Shown: piece by piece, positions 1 to 10,081 of the stretch
Layout of the letters: each line of letters begins with the position of its first letter
Numbering within the stretch: the stretch's first letter is position 1
Assembly (NCBI GenBank): GCA_030144725.1
Contig: JASKMD010000029.1
Span: forward strand, 7,239,538-7,303,537
Direction: 5' to 3'
DNA length: 64,000 nucleotides
DNA from: Haematococcus lacustris
Lineage: Eukaryota > Chlorophyta > Chlorophyceae > Chlamydomonadales > Haematococcaceae
The notes under the pieces: generated by a model
Seen by the model: only the letters and a program-made list of their open reading frames with translations
Told to the model about the DNA's origin: nothing
Databases searched by the model: none
Program-made: the position numbers and the translations under genes

Positions 1-22
1 TACCCGCCTGCCTGCTGCCCAC

Positions 23-1388
23 CTTGAGCAGGTCAGGGTGGTGTTGGGCCAGGAAGGCGCGCGTGTCCTCACTGGTGGAGAAGCTGTTCATGAGGATGAA
101 GCGCACCTGTGGCCAGCGGGGGGGTAGGGTGGAGGGGGGGAGGGGAAGGAGGCGAGGGAGAGGGAGGGAGCAGAGGGGCAAGGGGGCCAGCAGGGAGGGA
201 GCGGCAGGGAGGGGAGGGGAGGGGAGGCGCCAGCACTGATGGGTGGCCTGACCTGATGGTACCCCCCTCTCAGGCAGCATGAGGCCTGCAGGCTGTCGGC
301 CGTGAGTCTGGCTGGCTGACCCTGACGCTCACCTTGGAGTCAAAGGCTGCCCGCATGTGCTTGATCTGCAGCCGGCATACCACACCCGCACAGGAGGTGG
401 GGGGGAGGGGCAGGGCGTCAGAGCACCAGATGGTGGAGTGGGGATGGTGAGGTGCTGGGGCTGGGGTGGGCGCTGGGGAGGGGAGCAGCAGAGGGGGGGA
501 GGCTGGGCAGGGAGGCAGGGGCGTGAGGTAGGGGTAAAGGGCAAGGTCGGGGTGGGGGTGGGAGGAGCCGTGCGGAGTGAGCCGTGCGTGAGGTAGTAAG
601 AGTGGTGTGGTGAGGTAAGGTGAGGGGCAGGGCTGGGTTGAGGTTCGGTTCAGGTTCACGGGAGGGGTGGGATTGTTGGGTGAGGGGGAGGGAGGGGAGG
701 TGGTGAGGTGGGGTGAGGGTTGGGTTGGGTTGCAGGTCATGGGAGGGGTGCCCAGTGCCTGCCTGCAGTGCGATGAGGTCCAGGAAGCTGTGCTTGTCCT
801 TCACCACCAGCAGGCTCTTGGCCTTCTCCAGCCCCATAGAGGTGCCCAGCCCGCCGTTCAGCTTCAGCACCGCTGTGCGCGACAGCAGCGGCTGCAGCAG
901 CACCCGCCACACAGGGAGGGGGTGGGGAGGGAAAGGCAGGCGAGGGAAAGGGAGAGGGACAGCTTCACCAGCACTCATCGCCACCAGCGGGGAGAAGCAA
1001 TGCTGGAGCATGTACTAGCGATCGGACGGATGTGCCTGCACAACAGCGCTGCGGCCAGCGCTCTACCTTGACTTTGCTTGGCTCTGGCTCAGACATGTCG
1101 TTCAGGTATGGCAGGTTGCTGACCGCCTCGATCTCGTCCTCGGGCACCTGCGTTCAGTACGTGATGGCACGCCTTCACCTCCTCGTCTTTTACATCCAAT
1201 GGTGCGAAGCGGGCAGGAAGTTGTTGCGACTCCACACTGCACAAGGCTCCACAGCTTCTTACCAGGCCTGTCGCGCCAGCGGCGAGCTGCTCATAGTTGT
1301 GTCTGAAGGCAGCAATCGCTGCCTCGGTCAGCCCAGCACTGCGGCATTTGCTCTCGAACGGGGCGAAGTTCGCAGTTGGGTTAGACAT
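23..1388 (-). CDS. UGP: UTP--glucose-1-phosphate uridylyltransferase (UGPase), 5' part, continues beyond left edge
   Basis: Makes UDP-glucose from UTP and glucose-1-phosphate in the cytosol. Five exons on the minus strand are visible: 1388-1263, 1147-1067, 891-763, 365-333 and 106-23, giving 151 residues with all introns in phase 0. Residues 80-89 read LNGGLGTSMG, the nucleotide-binding loop of eukaryotic UGPases, followed by EKAKSLLVV and FLDLIALQ. Exon 5 carries VRFILMNSFSTSEDTRAFL, also a family hallmark. The start at 1388 gives a short N-terminus of family-like length (MSNPTANFAPF). Intron 3 begins CAG|GCAGGC at 762, a GC donor, because no GT donor restores the frame. The catalytic C-terminal two thirds lie off the window. 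The family call is firm; exon edges are inferred from splice consensus and frame. Confidence 0.93.
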
Positions 1389-1613
1389 TTGCGCCTGCAG
1401 GGGTCGAGTTCACTAACTTAGAGTGTGCGTGCGTGTGCACGGGGAACAGTGAAGTGTGCCAAGTGTGTAGGTAAGTTAAAGAGTCAGATCAAGATCAACT
1501 GTCATCAGTTCCCTGTATCTCTATCAATCCCTAAGGCTGTTTGCCGGGTGGCTGACCCCTAACCCGCTAGCTGTCTTGGGTTATCCATAAATACACTAAA
1601 TAAACATAAAACT
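1389..1613. other. Upstream region of UGP, no gene seen
   Basis: About 225 bases between the UGP start and the first base shared by both Fanzor elements. It is less GC-rich than its surroundings near 1560-1613 and has no convincing ORF. It presumably holds the UGP promoter; no TATA box could be assigned. Confidence 0.4.
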
Positions 1614-1783
1614 GACAGGAAAACCAGGAAAGAAATAGGAAAACAGGACACCGAAGGCAATTGGCGCCACGGTTAGCGAAGCGAGTTATGAAAATGCAGC
1701 GAAACAGACAGCGTAGACGTAACCGTAATGCCTCGGACAGTTAGGTTGACCGGCCGCCATAACCAAGTCAGGCTCAGCGGAAC

Positions 1784-3384
1784 ATGCAGGCCAACGGTGC
1801 AGCGCACTGGGCCCACAGCCACAATTACAAGAAGTGTAAAATGCACACCTTGATGAGGGGTGTGTCCGCTGCGGGGTTAGAGGAGGGCGCGGTCGTGCCG
1901 TCCGAAGTGGTGGAGGCGCGGCTCTACGACCAATTTGTGCTTTGGGTGGAGGCCTGCAGCAAGAGGGCACTGCTCGCCAGCTTGCTGTTTGGCCTCATGG
2001 TGCGCGACTGCTTCACACGCGTCACTGTACTTGGAGGAAATCCCTGCTGAGGACGCGGTCATCCCGAACTTTGCGGAGCGCAACCTGTACCTGCAGCTCG
2101 GTCGCGGTACGCCCCCTCCCGGAATGCAGTCTCGGCCCAGCTTAGCTGTGGTGGCTGTTTTGGCCGCGTACCCGGGCCTCCGCGACGAGCTCAACGCTGT
2201 ACCTCGCTATCTGCACGACTGCAACACCGTCGACGATGTGGGCCAGAAGCTGTAGACTAGCTTTGCCAACAGCCTCACCGAGCTGTTCAAGCGCAGAGTT
2301 GGGCAAGCGGTGGCTCTGGCTGGAGCCAGGGTCATCGCTGGCTCACATGAGCACCAGCGCCGCTTTGGACTGCCCGTGGATGGCAGGCCAGCCTGGACTG
2401 AGCGTCAGCGCAGCTGGGTGGCGCGGAGTGTGCGGGGGAAGGTGGTGACCTAGCTACAGGGTCAGGGTCAGGGTCAGGGTCAGGGTGGGGTGGTGCCTAC
2501 TGAGGCCATGCGGGATGAGGTGGTGAGGCAGCGGAGGTTGCTGGGGGTGGGTCAAGGGGGGGTGGTGAACAAAGCCTGGCGGCAGATGGGGGTCAACCGT
2601 GGCAGCCTGCTGCGCCATGCAGTGGACACCAGCAGGCAGCTGGAGGCTGCCCACGTCAGCTGGGAGGCTGACCGGGCAGACTGGTAGGCACTTGGGGGCA
2701 CACACGCAAATTAGTGCACAACTATCGATTTTGAGGGGGTGTTTTTTTCAACGATTCGCCTCGGAATGAGACTTTTATTCCATGATCACCAACATCGTGA
2801 AAAATCTCATAGTAATTAGTGAAAATCCGGAATACTAATAATAATAATAATAATTCTAATAATAATGCTGCAGCGTTGCACCAAATCTCAGCGTGGAAAA
2901 CTTAACCATATTCAGTCTATTAGTATTATGATGAAATAAAGTAGTTATGTTGGTGATTCATTGGTATATTAATGGTTTAGAGATTGTTGTTCCTTGAAAT
3001 TTCATTTGCTTCTCATGGTGTAGTACAGCACTTGTAACTAGTGCACTACTTCATTACACCCCATTGTACAGTACTGCACCACACCGAGTGGTATAATTCA
3101 TCACCTCAGCGATATCTCACAAACCACGCATATTTGTGGATTTTCGTTCAAGCCCCATTCTTACAATCACACCACCGGGCTATGTACCAAATCTCAGGCC
3201 GAAAATTCAAATAATGCTGTTACTAAATTTGCCTGAGTGGGGCAGCCCAACTCCAGGCCCTACCGCCCCCCTCCCCCTTTGCGCTCACACCCAGCTGCAG
3301 CTGGAAAGCGCACCACATGAAGCTGGACACCAAGGCCATCTATGGCCTGATGCGGACCGCTGGCATGCTGGCAGCGGACATCAA
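1784..3384 (+). pseudogene. Fanzor nuclease gene copy A, N-terminal exon, decayed
   Basis: Translated pieces (MHTLMRGVSAAGLEEGAVV, PNFAERNLYLQLGRG, TELFKRRVGQAVALAG, RDEVVRQRRLLGVGQG, KLDTKAIYGLMRTAGML) match exon 1 of Fanzor copy C in order. It is broken by a short deletion near 2035 with a frame change, in-frame stops near 2253, 2451 and 2686, and a 538-bp insertion at 2701-3238. Coding identity to C remains high, so decay is recent. It ends at ACATCAA (3378-3384), where a 3.77-kb insertion interrupts it; the same motif reopens the gene at 7150. No functional protein is expected. Confidence 0.75.
2701..3238. mobile_element. 538-bp AT-rich non-autonomous element inside Fanzor copy A
   Basis: Relative to copy C, this AT-rich block is inserted in the codons for ALGGQPNS. 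It is flanked by GGGGCA (2695-2700 and 3239-3244), a plausible 6-bp target duplication. The ends are imperfectly inverted: CACACGCAAATTAGT on the left and, read inward from the right, ACTCAGGCAAATTTAGT. It has no ORF of note and includes an AAT-repeat near 2840. The superfamily is not determined. Confidence 0.6.
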
Positions 3385-4030
3385 TAAGGATGTTCCAACA
3401 TGGGGTTGGTAATCTTCATGCAAGTACTCGCTACAAAGTGCACCGATTTCGGTAGCGTTTGTTGCATTAGCACCTGCGAATTACTCCGCATCTACTGGCA
3501 AGCGGCGCTTTAATCCTTGCATCAGAGTCCGTGCCGGCGCAAGCGAGCACGGACACGCCTCAGCTGCTCACAACCGATTGTTCTAGAGGTATGTAGCGGC
3601 ATCAGTGATGGAGCTGCGCCTGCTATCGAGCCAGAAGTACAATCTAAATTCAGCCCGCCAGGCTTGCTCCGCGAGCCTTTCATTGCTGCAGGCGGTGTCG
3701 GAAGACCGTCGCGGGGCTAGTGATGACTGGACATTGCATCAAACGCGCAGGGTTATGTGGGAGGTGCGTTCCTCTCTCACGCCAGTCACACAGAAAAGTA
3801 CCTCCTTGCACAAATCGGCATGTTGTAAGCTTACCAATGTGACTTTCTAGAATTTCGAGTCATTAAACTGTTTGTAACGCTACGACACAGCTGCTGGAAA
3901 AGAAAGCACGGCAAATCATCAATCAGGCCCGCCGTAATTGATGTTGGCGTGACCCGACTCTGCCTTGCAGAGTTGACTAGCCTACTCCGACCGCCTGGAC
4001 CCTGCCCCCTCGCACCCCCTTGCAGCCCCA

Positions 4031-4410
4031 CCACCTCCCAGCCCCCGCAGAAGCCTGCCAGCCCCTCCCACCCCCTCCCAGCCCCCTCACTGCCCCGCCA
4101 CCCCCTCCCACCCCCTCCCACCCCTTCCCACCCCTTCCCAGCCCCTCCCACCCCCCACCCACCCCCTCCCACCTCCTCCCAGCCTCCCCACCCCCCACCC
4201 ACCACCTCCCACCTCCTCCCAGCCCCTCCCACCCCCTCCTAACCTGCCGCCCCTGACCTGCTACCCCCTCCTGCTGCACCCCCCTGGCAGCAGCAGGCAG
4301 CTGGTGTTGGTGCCGCCCCTGACCTGCCCCCCCATCCTGCTGCACCCCCCTGGCAGCAGCAGGCAGCTGGTGCTGGTGCTGCCCCTGGGCTGCCCACCCC
4401 TCCAGCTGAG
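4031..4410. repeat. Pyrimidine-rich and 70-bp-class tandem repeats
   Basis: 4031-4240 is a C-rich tract built of CCCCCTCCCA-like units. 4262-4410 has roughly two copies of a longer unit containing CCCCCCTGGCAGCAGCAGGC. One plus-strand frame (about 4260-4495) stays open with Pro/Ala/Gln-rich sequence, but no family is recognisable. Confidence 0.7.
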
Positions 4411-4597
4411 CAGCAGGGGTCAGGGCGGAGGTGGACACAAGCTCGACACGCAAGCGGAGGGCGGGCGGGAGGGATCGGACCCAACATGTCGAGGAAGGTA
4501 ACGTAGCAATGGCATACACACCTTGAGTGGCCTTACCGAGTGGCCAGGTAGTAGGTACTACTCACGAAGCGGTCAAGCAATGCAGCAGCCTTGTATA

Positions 4598-6768
4598 CAG
4601 GGCTGTGAAGACGACAAGACGAAAAGACGAGACCGTAGACGAACAGACGAAAGACGGATTGTCTTTTCGTCTGCAGACGACAACCGAACCGTCTGCTCCA
4701 TGCGGCTGCATGCGACCAACATTTGTCTCTTGCTAAGCTCCTTCTATTCTTCCTGTTTATATCTATGTAAACTTGCAGCAGCTTTCACGATGCTACGAAG
4801 GCTATCCTCCACTTCAAATCTGAGGTCATGAGTTCAGATCTGAGGCATGAGGTCAGATCTAGCCTATTATTGACAACCCAGAGCTCGAGCAAATCTTGCA
4901 GCCCACGAGCTCCATGGCGGTCTCTCAACAATAGCACGTAGCCGGTACCGTCTCCACCTGAGATTGGTGACAACAACAATTCATAGTCATGTGTGTCTCC
5001 ATGCAGTCTCCATGCAGTCTCTCCAAGTCTCCATGCAGAGCTGCCATTAAACATTTTGCAACAAACAAATGCTTCAAGGATGGTGCAAGACACATGGTGT
5101 GGGACACATTGTTATACAACATGCGCTTACCTTAGTGCTTCCACGGGCATTATGCTTCCACGGGCATGTGTTGCATCCAGCACGCAAACTGCTGCCACTC
5201 AGCCTCTGGCTGTGGCTTAGGTCTGCGCTCCAGGACCCTCTTGTTGAAGTAGATGAACGCCAGGAGCCACATGCGGCCCAACAGCAAGCTTGACCGCTTG
5301 TCGCTCCAAATGTGCTTGAACGAGCTGAAAACCCGCTCGTTTGCTGCAGCTGTTGCCGGGATGCACAAAACCCGCTGCGCCGCTGCCTGCAGTAGGGGGG
5401 CAAAGGAACGCTGATGGAGGTAGAGGTCCAAGATGTGCATCCAGCAGCCCACACTCAAGACCTTGGGATGGCGTTGCTCCACCAAGCGCCATGCAGCCTT
5501 GTTGGTGGATGGGGTGTCCGTCACAAAGGCACAAGCCTTGTCCACCTGCAAAGAAACACAAGTCAGGCGAATTCATCTGAGTCTTTGCCAAGGTGGGTAT
5601 AGCCAGGGTATAGCCAGGGTGTGTATAGCAGTAGTGAATGAGTTAGGAAGTGATAAAGCATCAATTGTGCATTAACATGTAGAACACGACACAAAGTCCC
5701 AACGGCCTGCTGTTACGCACCAGATTGTGCTTGGAAATGACCTCGTCAAACATGTTGGCAATGTAGACCGCTGTTACGCTGTCAGCTTCGGTGTGCACGC
5801 AGTCAAGCATGAAGGTCTCTTGGGACCCAGCAACACACCATGCTAGGCAGTGCTCGGCTTCTGAGACCAGCCGTCAACGGTGATAGCCACTTTAGCCTTG
5901 ACGGCTGCGTACTCCTCCAATAGCATGTGGCCGCTCATCTGCAGCATCATCAGGTCAAGAGTATCATGTAAGCAGGCCAACAAGACGAGCACAACCAAAA
6001 TGCAACAAACAAGAAGCCACCAAGTGGATGCAATGCAATAATGCACAAGAAGACAACACCCACCGAATAGCGAGATGGCAGCACAAACGATGGGTTCAAG
6101 GCCGCCACGAAGGCTTGGAACGCTGGCGACTCTACCACGCTGAAGGGGATTGCTTCTTGCACAACCCAGTTGAACAAAGCGTGGGTTGGCGTCGGGGGCG
6201 TCGGGAGGTTTTGGGTCGAGCTTGCTGGTAGCTTGCTGGCCACGCAGCTCTCAGTCTTTGCTATTTCGGCTGCAGCAGTACTCGACAGGAAACCGCACTT
6301 CTTGCTCGTGAGAAGGTGGGTACGGAGGTGTGTGGGGTTCGACACCTCCGTCGCCGCTAACTGAGCCGGGCAGTGTAGGCACTGCCGCTTGCCGTCGACT
6401 ATGGGGCCGAACTGACTGTAAAAGAAAGGTCTCTTAAAGCTCGATGCAGAGCCCAAGGACAATGGGCGCATTCCACCCGAAATTTGCTGCACTTGTGCGG
6501 CAGTGGGCATCGAAGGCTGCTGCATCGTCGACTGCATCCGCCTACGCGCATTTGATGAGCCTGGCGGCTCCATCGCATTGCTTGCACAACGCTCAGAGCC
6601 ACGGGCCGCTCAGAGCCACGGTCACAGGGGCGGGCACCAGTCACACATCGACAGACGAAAGACAGAAAGACAGATTGACAGACGAAAGACGGGTGGTTGA
6701 GACGAAAAGACGACGTAGACGAAAGACGTCGTCTTTTCGTCTGCAGACGACGTCTTGTCACAGCCCTG
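4598..6768 (-). mobile_element. hAT DNA transposon with perfect 8-bp target duplication
   Basis: Left end CAGGGCTGTGA at 4598 and its inverse TCACAGCCCTG ending at 6768 form hAT-type terminal inverted repeats. The 8 bases outside are identical, CTTGTATA at 4590-4597 and 6769-6776, a classic hAT target-site duplication. Subterminal regions (4610-4700 and 6640-6760) are packed with AGACGAAAAGACG-like motifs in both orientations. The element carries one transposase gene on the minus strand. Intact ends and duplication point to a recent insertion; it lies inside the 3.77-kb insertion, so it arrived later. Confidence 0.93.
5150..6573 (-). pseudogene. hAT transposase, internally deleted and frameshifted
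   Basis: Exons 6573-6064, 5938-5721 and 5545-5150. Exon 1 (170 residues) has a BED-type zinc finger (C65, C68, H82, H86: CLHC, then THLRTHL). Exon 2 reads MSGHMLLEEYAAVKAKVAIT then VDGWS, the first acidic residue of the RNase H-like core, then loses frame near 5868 and recovers as CLAWCVAGSQETFMLDCVHT. Exon 3 begins VDKACAFVTDTPSTNKAAW and ends with the hAT dimerisation block (PATAAANERVFSSFKHIWS, RSSLLLGRMWLLAFIYFNKR). The segment expected between LLQAAAQRV and IPATAAANE is missing, so the protein is much shorter than usual for hAT. Probably inactive but mobilisable in trans. Confidence 0.88.
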
Positions 6769-7149
6769 CTTGTATACTTTCCGAGCATGGGTGGAGGGGC
6801 GTCGTTACATCGGTTTGGCGTGCCATGTGCATTGTTTTGACTGCGGCGACTGTCCCTGACTGTTTGCAGAGGCTACTGGGCCACGTCGGTCGCGGCGGTC
6901 GGTCGCGGCGAGGCCCGCATGAGCAAAACTGGCATGAATTTGAATGTCAAGATTTGAGCCGCCATAGCACTAAGCACAGTGCACAATATTTAATGTTACA
7001 ATCTGCACCGCATAGCTGACAGAGTCCTCTATCCAGTGATGTGCGAAACATAAATAGAAACCATGTGGCTGAGACGCGGCGTCGTTTCGATTACCAGGGG
7101 TCGGTTTCCTATCATTTCCTGTCATTTTTTGTTAGTTGGGGTCGCCTGA

Positions 7150-8510
7150 ACATCAACTCCTTGACCAGGTTTAGAAATGGTGTGGCCGGGCCCAGGGACA
7201 GTGAGGTGAGTGAGACTTGAGCTGGCCAGCCTGGTGGCATGTTGGCATGTTGCTCGAGGCATATTGCTGGTGGCATGTTGCTTGAGGCATATTGCTGGTG
7301 GAATGTTGCTTGAGGCATATTGCTGGTGGCCACATCGACTGATGGTGTTTTGGTGGCTCCAAGTGTTCTGAGTCGGCTGTGTCGGCTGATGTTGGCTGCA
7401 GGTGGCCAACCAGTGGATCGCCTTGCTGCCCGACCCATCCCTCTGGCCAAACGACGGGCAGACCTTCGCGCAGGTGGTGCACACTGACGGAGTCACGGTC
7501 AGCTTGCTGTTCACGCGCCCCAAGCCAGCAGGGCCGCCCGACAAGCTGCCTCACATGGGCGAGCAGGAGGGCGCTGTCAACCCGCTGGCGCACCTGGACG
7601 CCGACTGGCTTGGCTGCGACCCGGGCAAAACGAACATGGCGACAGTGGCCCACGAGGAGCGGTACCCCTCCGGCGCTGTGGAGTCCGTGTGGCGACGCAG
7701 CCTGACTGCGGCAGTACTACCGGCAGAGCGGCATCACGCAGCACGCCAAGACGTCCAAGGCCTGGATGGCCGGCATCCAGGCCGAGCACGATGTGCTGTC
7801 GCAAGTCAGCCACAACACCACCTCGCTGCAGCGGTACCGGGAGTACGGCGCCATGACGCTGGTGACATGGCCCGCCATGTGGGCCGAGCAATCCAACCCG
7901 CGCTGGTCCAACGCCAGATTCCGGTTGTGCCGATACAAGCAGAGCACCGTGGCCGAGTTATGGGCTGAGGTGAGTAGGCCGTACCCACGTGTGTATGTGT
8001 GCTAGTGTGTGTGCTCACAATGCTTGTCTTTGCCATGACTTGACCTGAGCTCACAATGTGTCTCTCCTTGTGTGCCTTGGCTGCAGACTGTGAGGGGTGC
8101 CATGGTACGCTGCAACTCGGCTGCCACAGGTCGCCCCCTGGCCCTGGCCTATGGGGCAGCTGGCTTCAGCGGCAGCGGCAGCATGGGCAACAGGGGTGTG
8201 CCTGTCAAGCAGATGCTACGGGAAGCATGCAAGCAGTTCCCCGGGCGTGTGGTGCTGGTGCATGAGTTTGGCACCAGCCGGGTCAGCTCTGCCCGCACCA
8301 ACGTGGTGGCAGGCCAGGCAGAGTCCTTCAGGTGAGAGACCCCAGGTGCATGTGCATTGTAGGAGTGGAGTCATTACAAAGTTGTATAATGGCCTCACAC
8401 ACCAACCCTTGACTGTACCCTGCACCGTCAAGGGTTGGTGTGTGAGACGGTGTCAGCCGCGCTGAGCATCCGTCGCATTGCAGCCGGGCCGGGCCGCCCA
8501 CGCGAGCTCA
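7150..8510 (+). pseudogene. Fanzor nuclease gene copy B, middle exons
   Basis: 7150-7201 is the end of Fanzor exon 1 (LTRFRNGVAGPRDSE, then a GTGAGT donor). Exon 2 (about 7402-7970) carries WLGCDPGKTNMATV, the RuvC-I motif with its Asp. A one-base loss near 7712 shifts the frame relative to copy C. Exon 3 (8086-8334) carries GRVVLVHEFGTSRVSSARTN. The next exon is mostly gone: after a hairpin (8394-8446) only the tail of RuvC-III remains (SIRRIAAGPGRPRELS near 8466-8510), so the third catalytic Asp is lost. Not functional. Confidence 0.82.
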
Positions 8511-9528
8511 GCGGCATACCATACATGCAGGGATTGGCAGGAACACAAGTGGGCTACCCCTCCCATTGAACCACCAACCCCCCTAACGATAAGGGACAAC
8601 GGCTTTTCCGGACTCATTTCTGCACAGATTTACACGCGGATTGAAGCGTCGGAATGCGGCCGCGCTGAGCCACACGCTGAGCTGGTCGGGCATCCGACCC
8701 TACCGTGCCTGCGGACTGGATGTACGTTGACCCAGTACCAGTGAGTCTCTGCTCAACACGAGGGATAGTGCGCGATGTGCGAGGAGCCCGACTTCATGTC
8801 CAACATCGTGACCAACATGCGCTGGCCCAGGGGCTCTGAAACTAGGAGGAGACCACAGTAGGAGCACAGCAGTGGCAACTGCACCGATCCCTTGTTGATT
8901 GGGCTCCGAGAGGTGGGCTAAATCCTCCATGCTGCCCCACTGTGTTGATGTAAGTCTTAGAGCCATCGAAGTGGATCGAAGTCTCCAGCCCTGCGTCACT
9001 AGCTAGGGAACTCCACTATGGACTCCCTGCCAAGCACTCAACTCTTCCCGAGATTTCCCAAGAGGGGTTTGTGAAGTTGCCGTGCCCACATGCCCGCAGG
9101 TATAAGCTTGTACTCCAAATCCCACCCCTACAAACGCCAGGGGGGCCAGGCTGCCCGCTGTGCGTGTTGTGTGAGGTCTACGCCAGCTGGCAGCACTGGC
9201 TGGGTGGAGATCCATGTGGAGGGGGAGGCAGCTTTCTACAGCTCTGGACGCAGTCACACAGCCATTGGCCAGGTCACAGCCATGATGTCTGAAGTAATCA
9301 GGGCCTGCAGCAACCTGGTGCCTCAACAGGTTCCACTGGCCCACAGAACATGTGCTGAGGCTGCTGCGGCTGCGCATGCCGTGGGCCAGCAGCTGCGGGG
9401 GCAGGAGCCAGCCAGCCAGCTCCAGCCCATGTCCCCTCTCTGCTCCACACCCACGCAAGCACCTGCACAGCCTGGGCCAGCCCATGCGCCCTGCCCCCAC
9501 CATCTCCCAGACCAACCACCCTCGCACC
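7760..9528 (+). repeat. Repeat Y, copy 1 (1769 bp)
   Basis: I saw no difference from 14802-16570 (offset 7042). It covers the end of Fanzor exon 2, exon 3, the hairpin, and part of the 1.2-kb insertion downstream. Left of it, Fanzor sequence is continuous (native junction). Right of it, after two bases, starts repeat X. Confidence 0.95.
8394..8446. repeat. Perfect 20-bp inverted repeat replacing the RuvC-III exon (copy B)
   Basis: Arms 8394-8413 and 8427-8446 are perfect reverse complements around a 13-base loop. Copy C has only the left arm, in its intron 3, so the right arm was made de novo at the deletion point. Duplicated at 15436-15488. Confidence 0.9.
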
Positions 9529-9530
9529 TC

Positions 9531-10081
9531 GCATTTGCTTGTCTGTTGCATGTAGCCGAAAGCAAGACTGTTTTTGCCTGCTTGTCCTTGCATACCTGTT
9601 TTGCCTGTTGTCGCAAGATTCTGACTGATATCAAAACTGCAAGCTCCGGGACGTAGCTTTTCGGAGTGGGGGAGAGTGCAACAGTCCAGACACTCAGCTA
9701 GGATGAATGGTGTGTTAGTGTTTCTTTTCTCCATGCAGGATCCCATGAGGTGTGATTTGCTTTCTACTTATGATGAGATCCTGCAGTGTTCGAGGCTTAT
9801 GCTTAGGGAGGCTTAGTCTTGGTGAAGAGACCTCTGTGGACTGCTGATCGAATGACTGGCTCAGTGACTTAAGACTGGGAAGCGAGTTGTTTTGAGGATG
9901 AGCTGATTCTCGACGATGTAAGTACATTGCACTACCACAGCGCGAGTCGGAGGCTGTCGAACAGTATGTAGACAGTCGCAGCGGCAACAATAGCCGCATA
10001 ACTCAGCATGCCTGGCAGCTGCAGCCGACATTTATCTCTCAGCCGACCATGCATCCTGACGGCACAAACACTACTGTTACA
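9531..10081 (-). repeat. Repeat X, copy 1, LTR-like (551 bp)
   Basis: Nearly identical to 14251-14801 (offset 4720; one difference seen, at 9966 versus 14686). Read on the minus strand it begins TGTAACAGTAGTG, a typical LTR start. X copies flank 4.17 kb, the layout of an LTR element, but no gag, pol or clear primer-binding site was found inside. Confidence 0.75.

Larger units (their letters stand above)
3385..7149. mobile_element. 3.77-kb insertion in element 1, carrying a nested hAT
   Basis: Copy A stops at ACATCAA (3378-3384) and the same Fanzor gene resumes at ACATCAA (7150-7156), so the intervening 3765 bp is an insertion with an apparent 7-bp target duplication. Its left end contains CCAACATGGGGTTGG (3397-3411), found again at 17717-17731 upstream of NSUN5. 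No terminal inverted repeats were found. Excluding the hAT at 4598-6768, the insert is about 1.6 kb with no recognisable protein; 3600-3850 has only short ORFs. Confidence 0.55.

Noticed and set aside
9003..9746. 247-codon minus-strand ORF (starts MGSCMEKRNTNTPF)
   Set aside because: Spans the Y/X junction, so it is a chimera of two repeats; the second X copy has only the first third. No family features.
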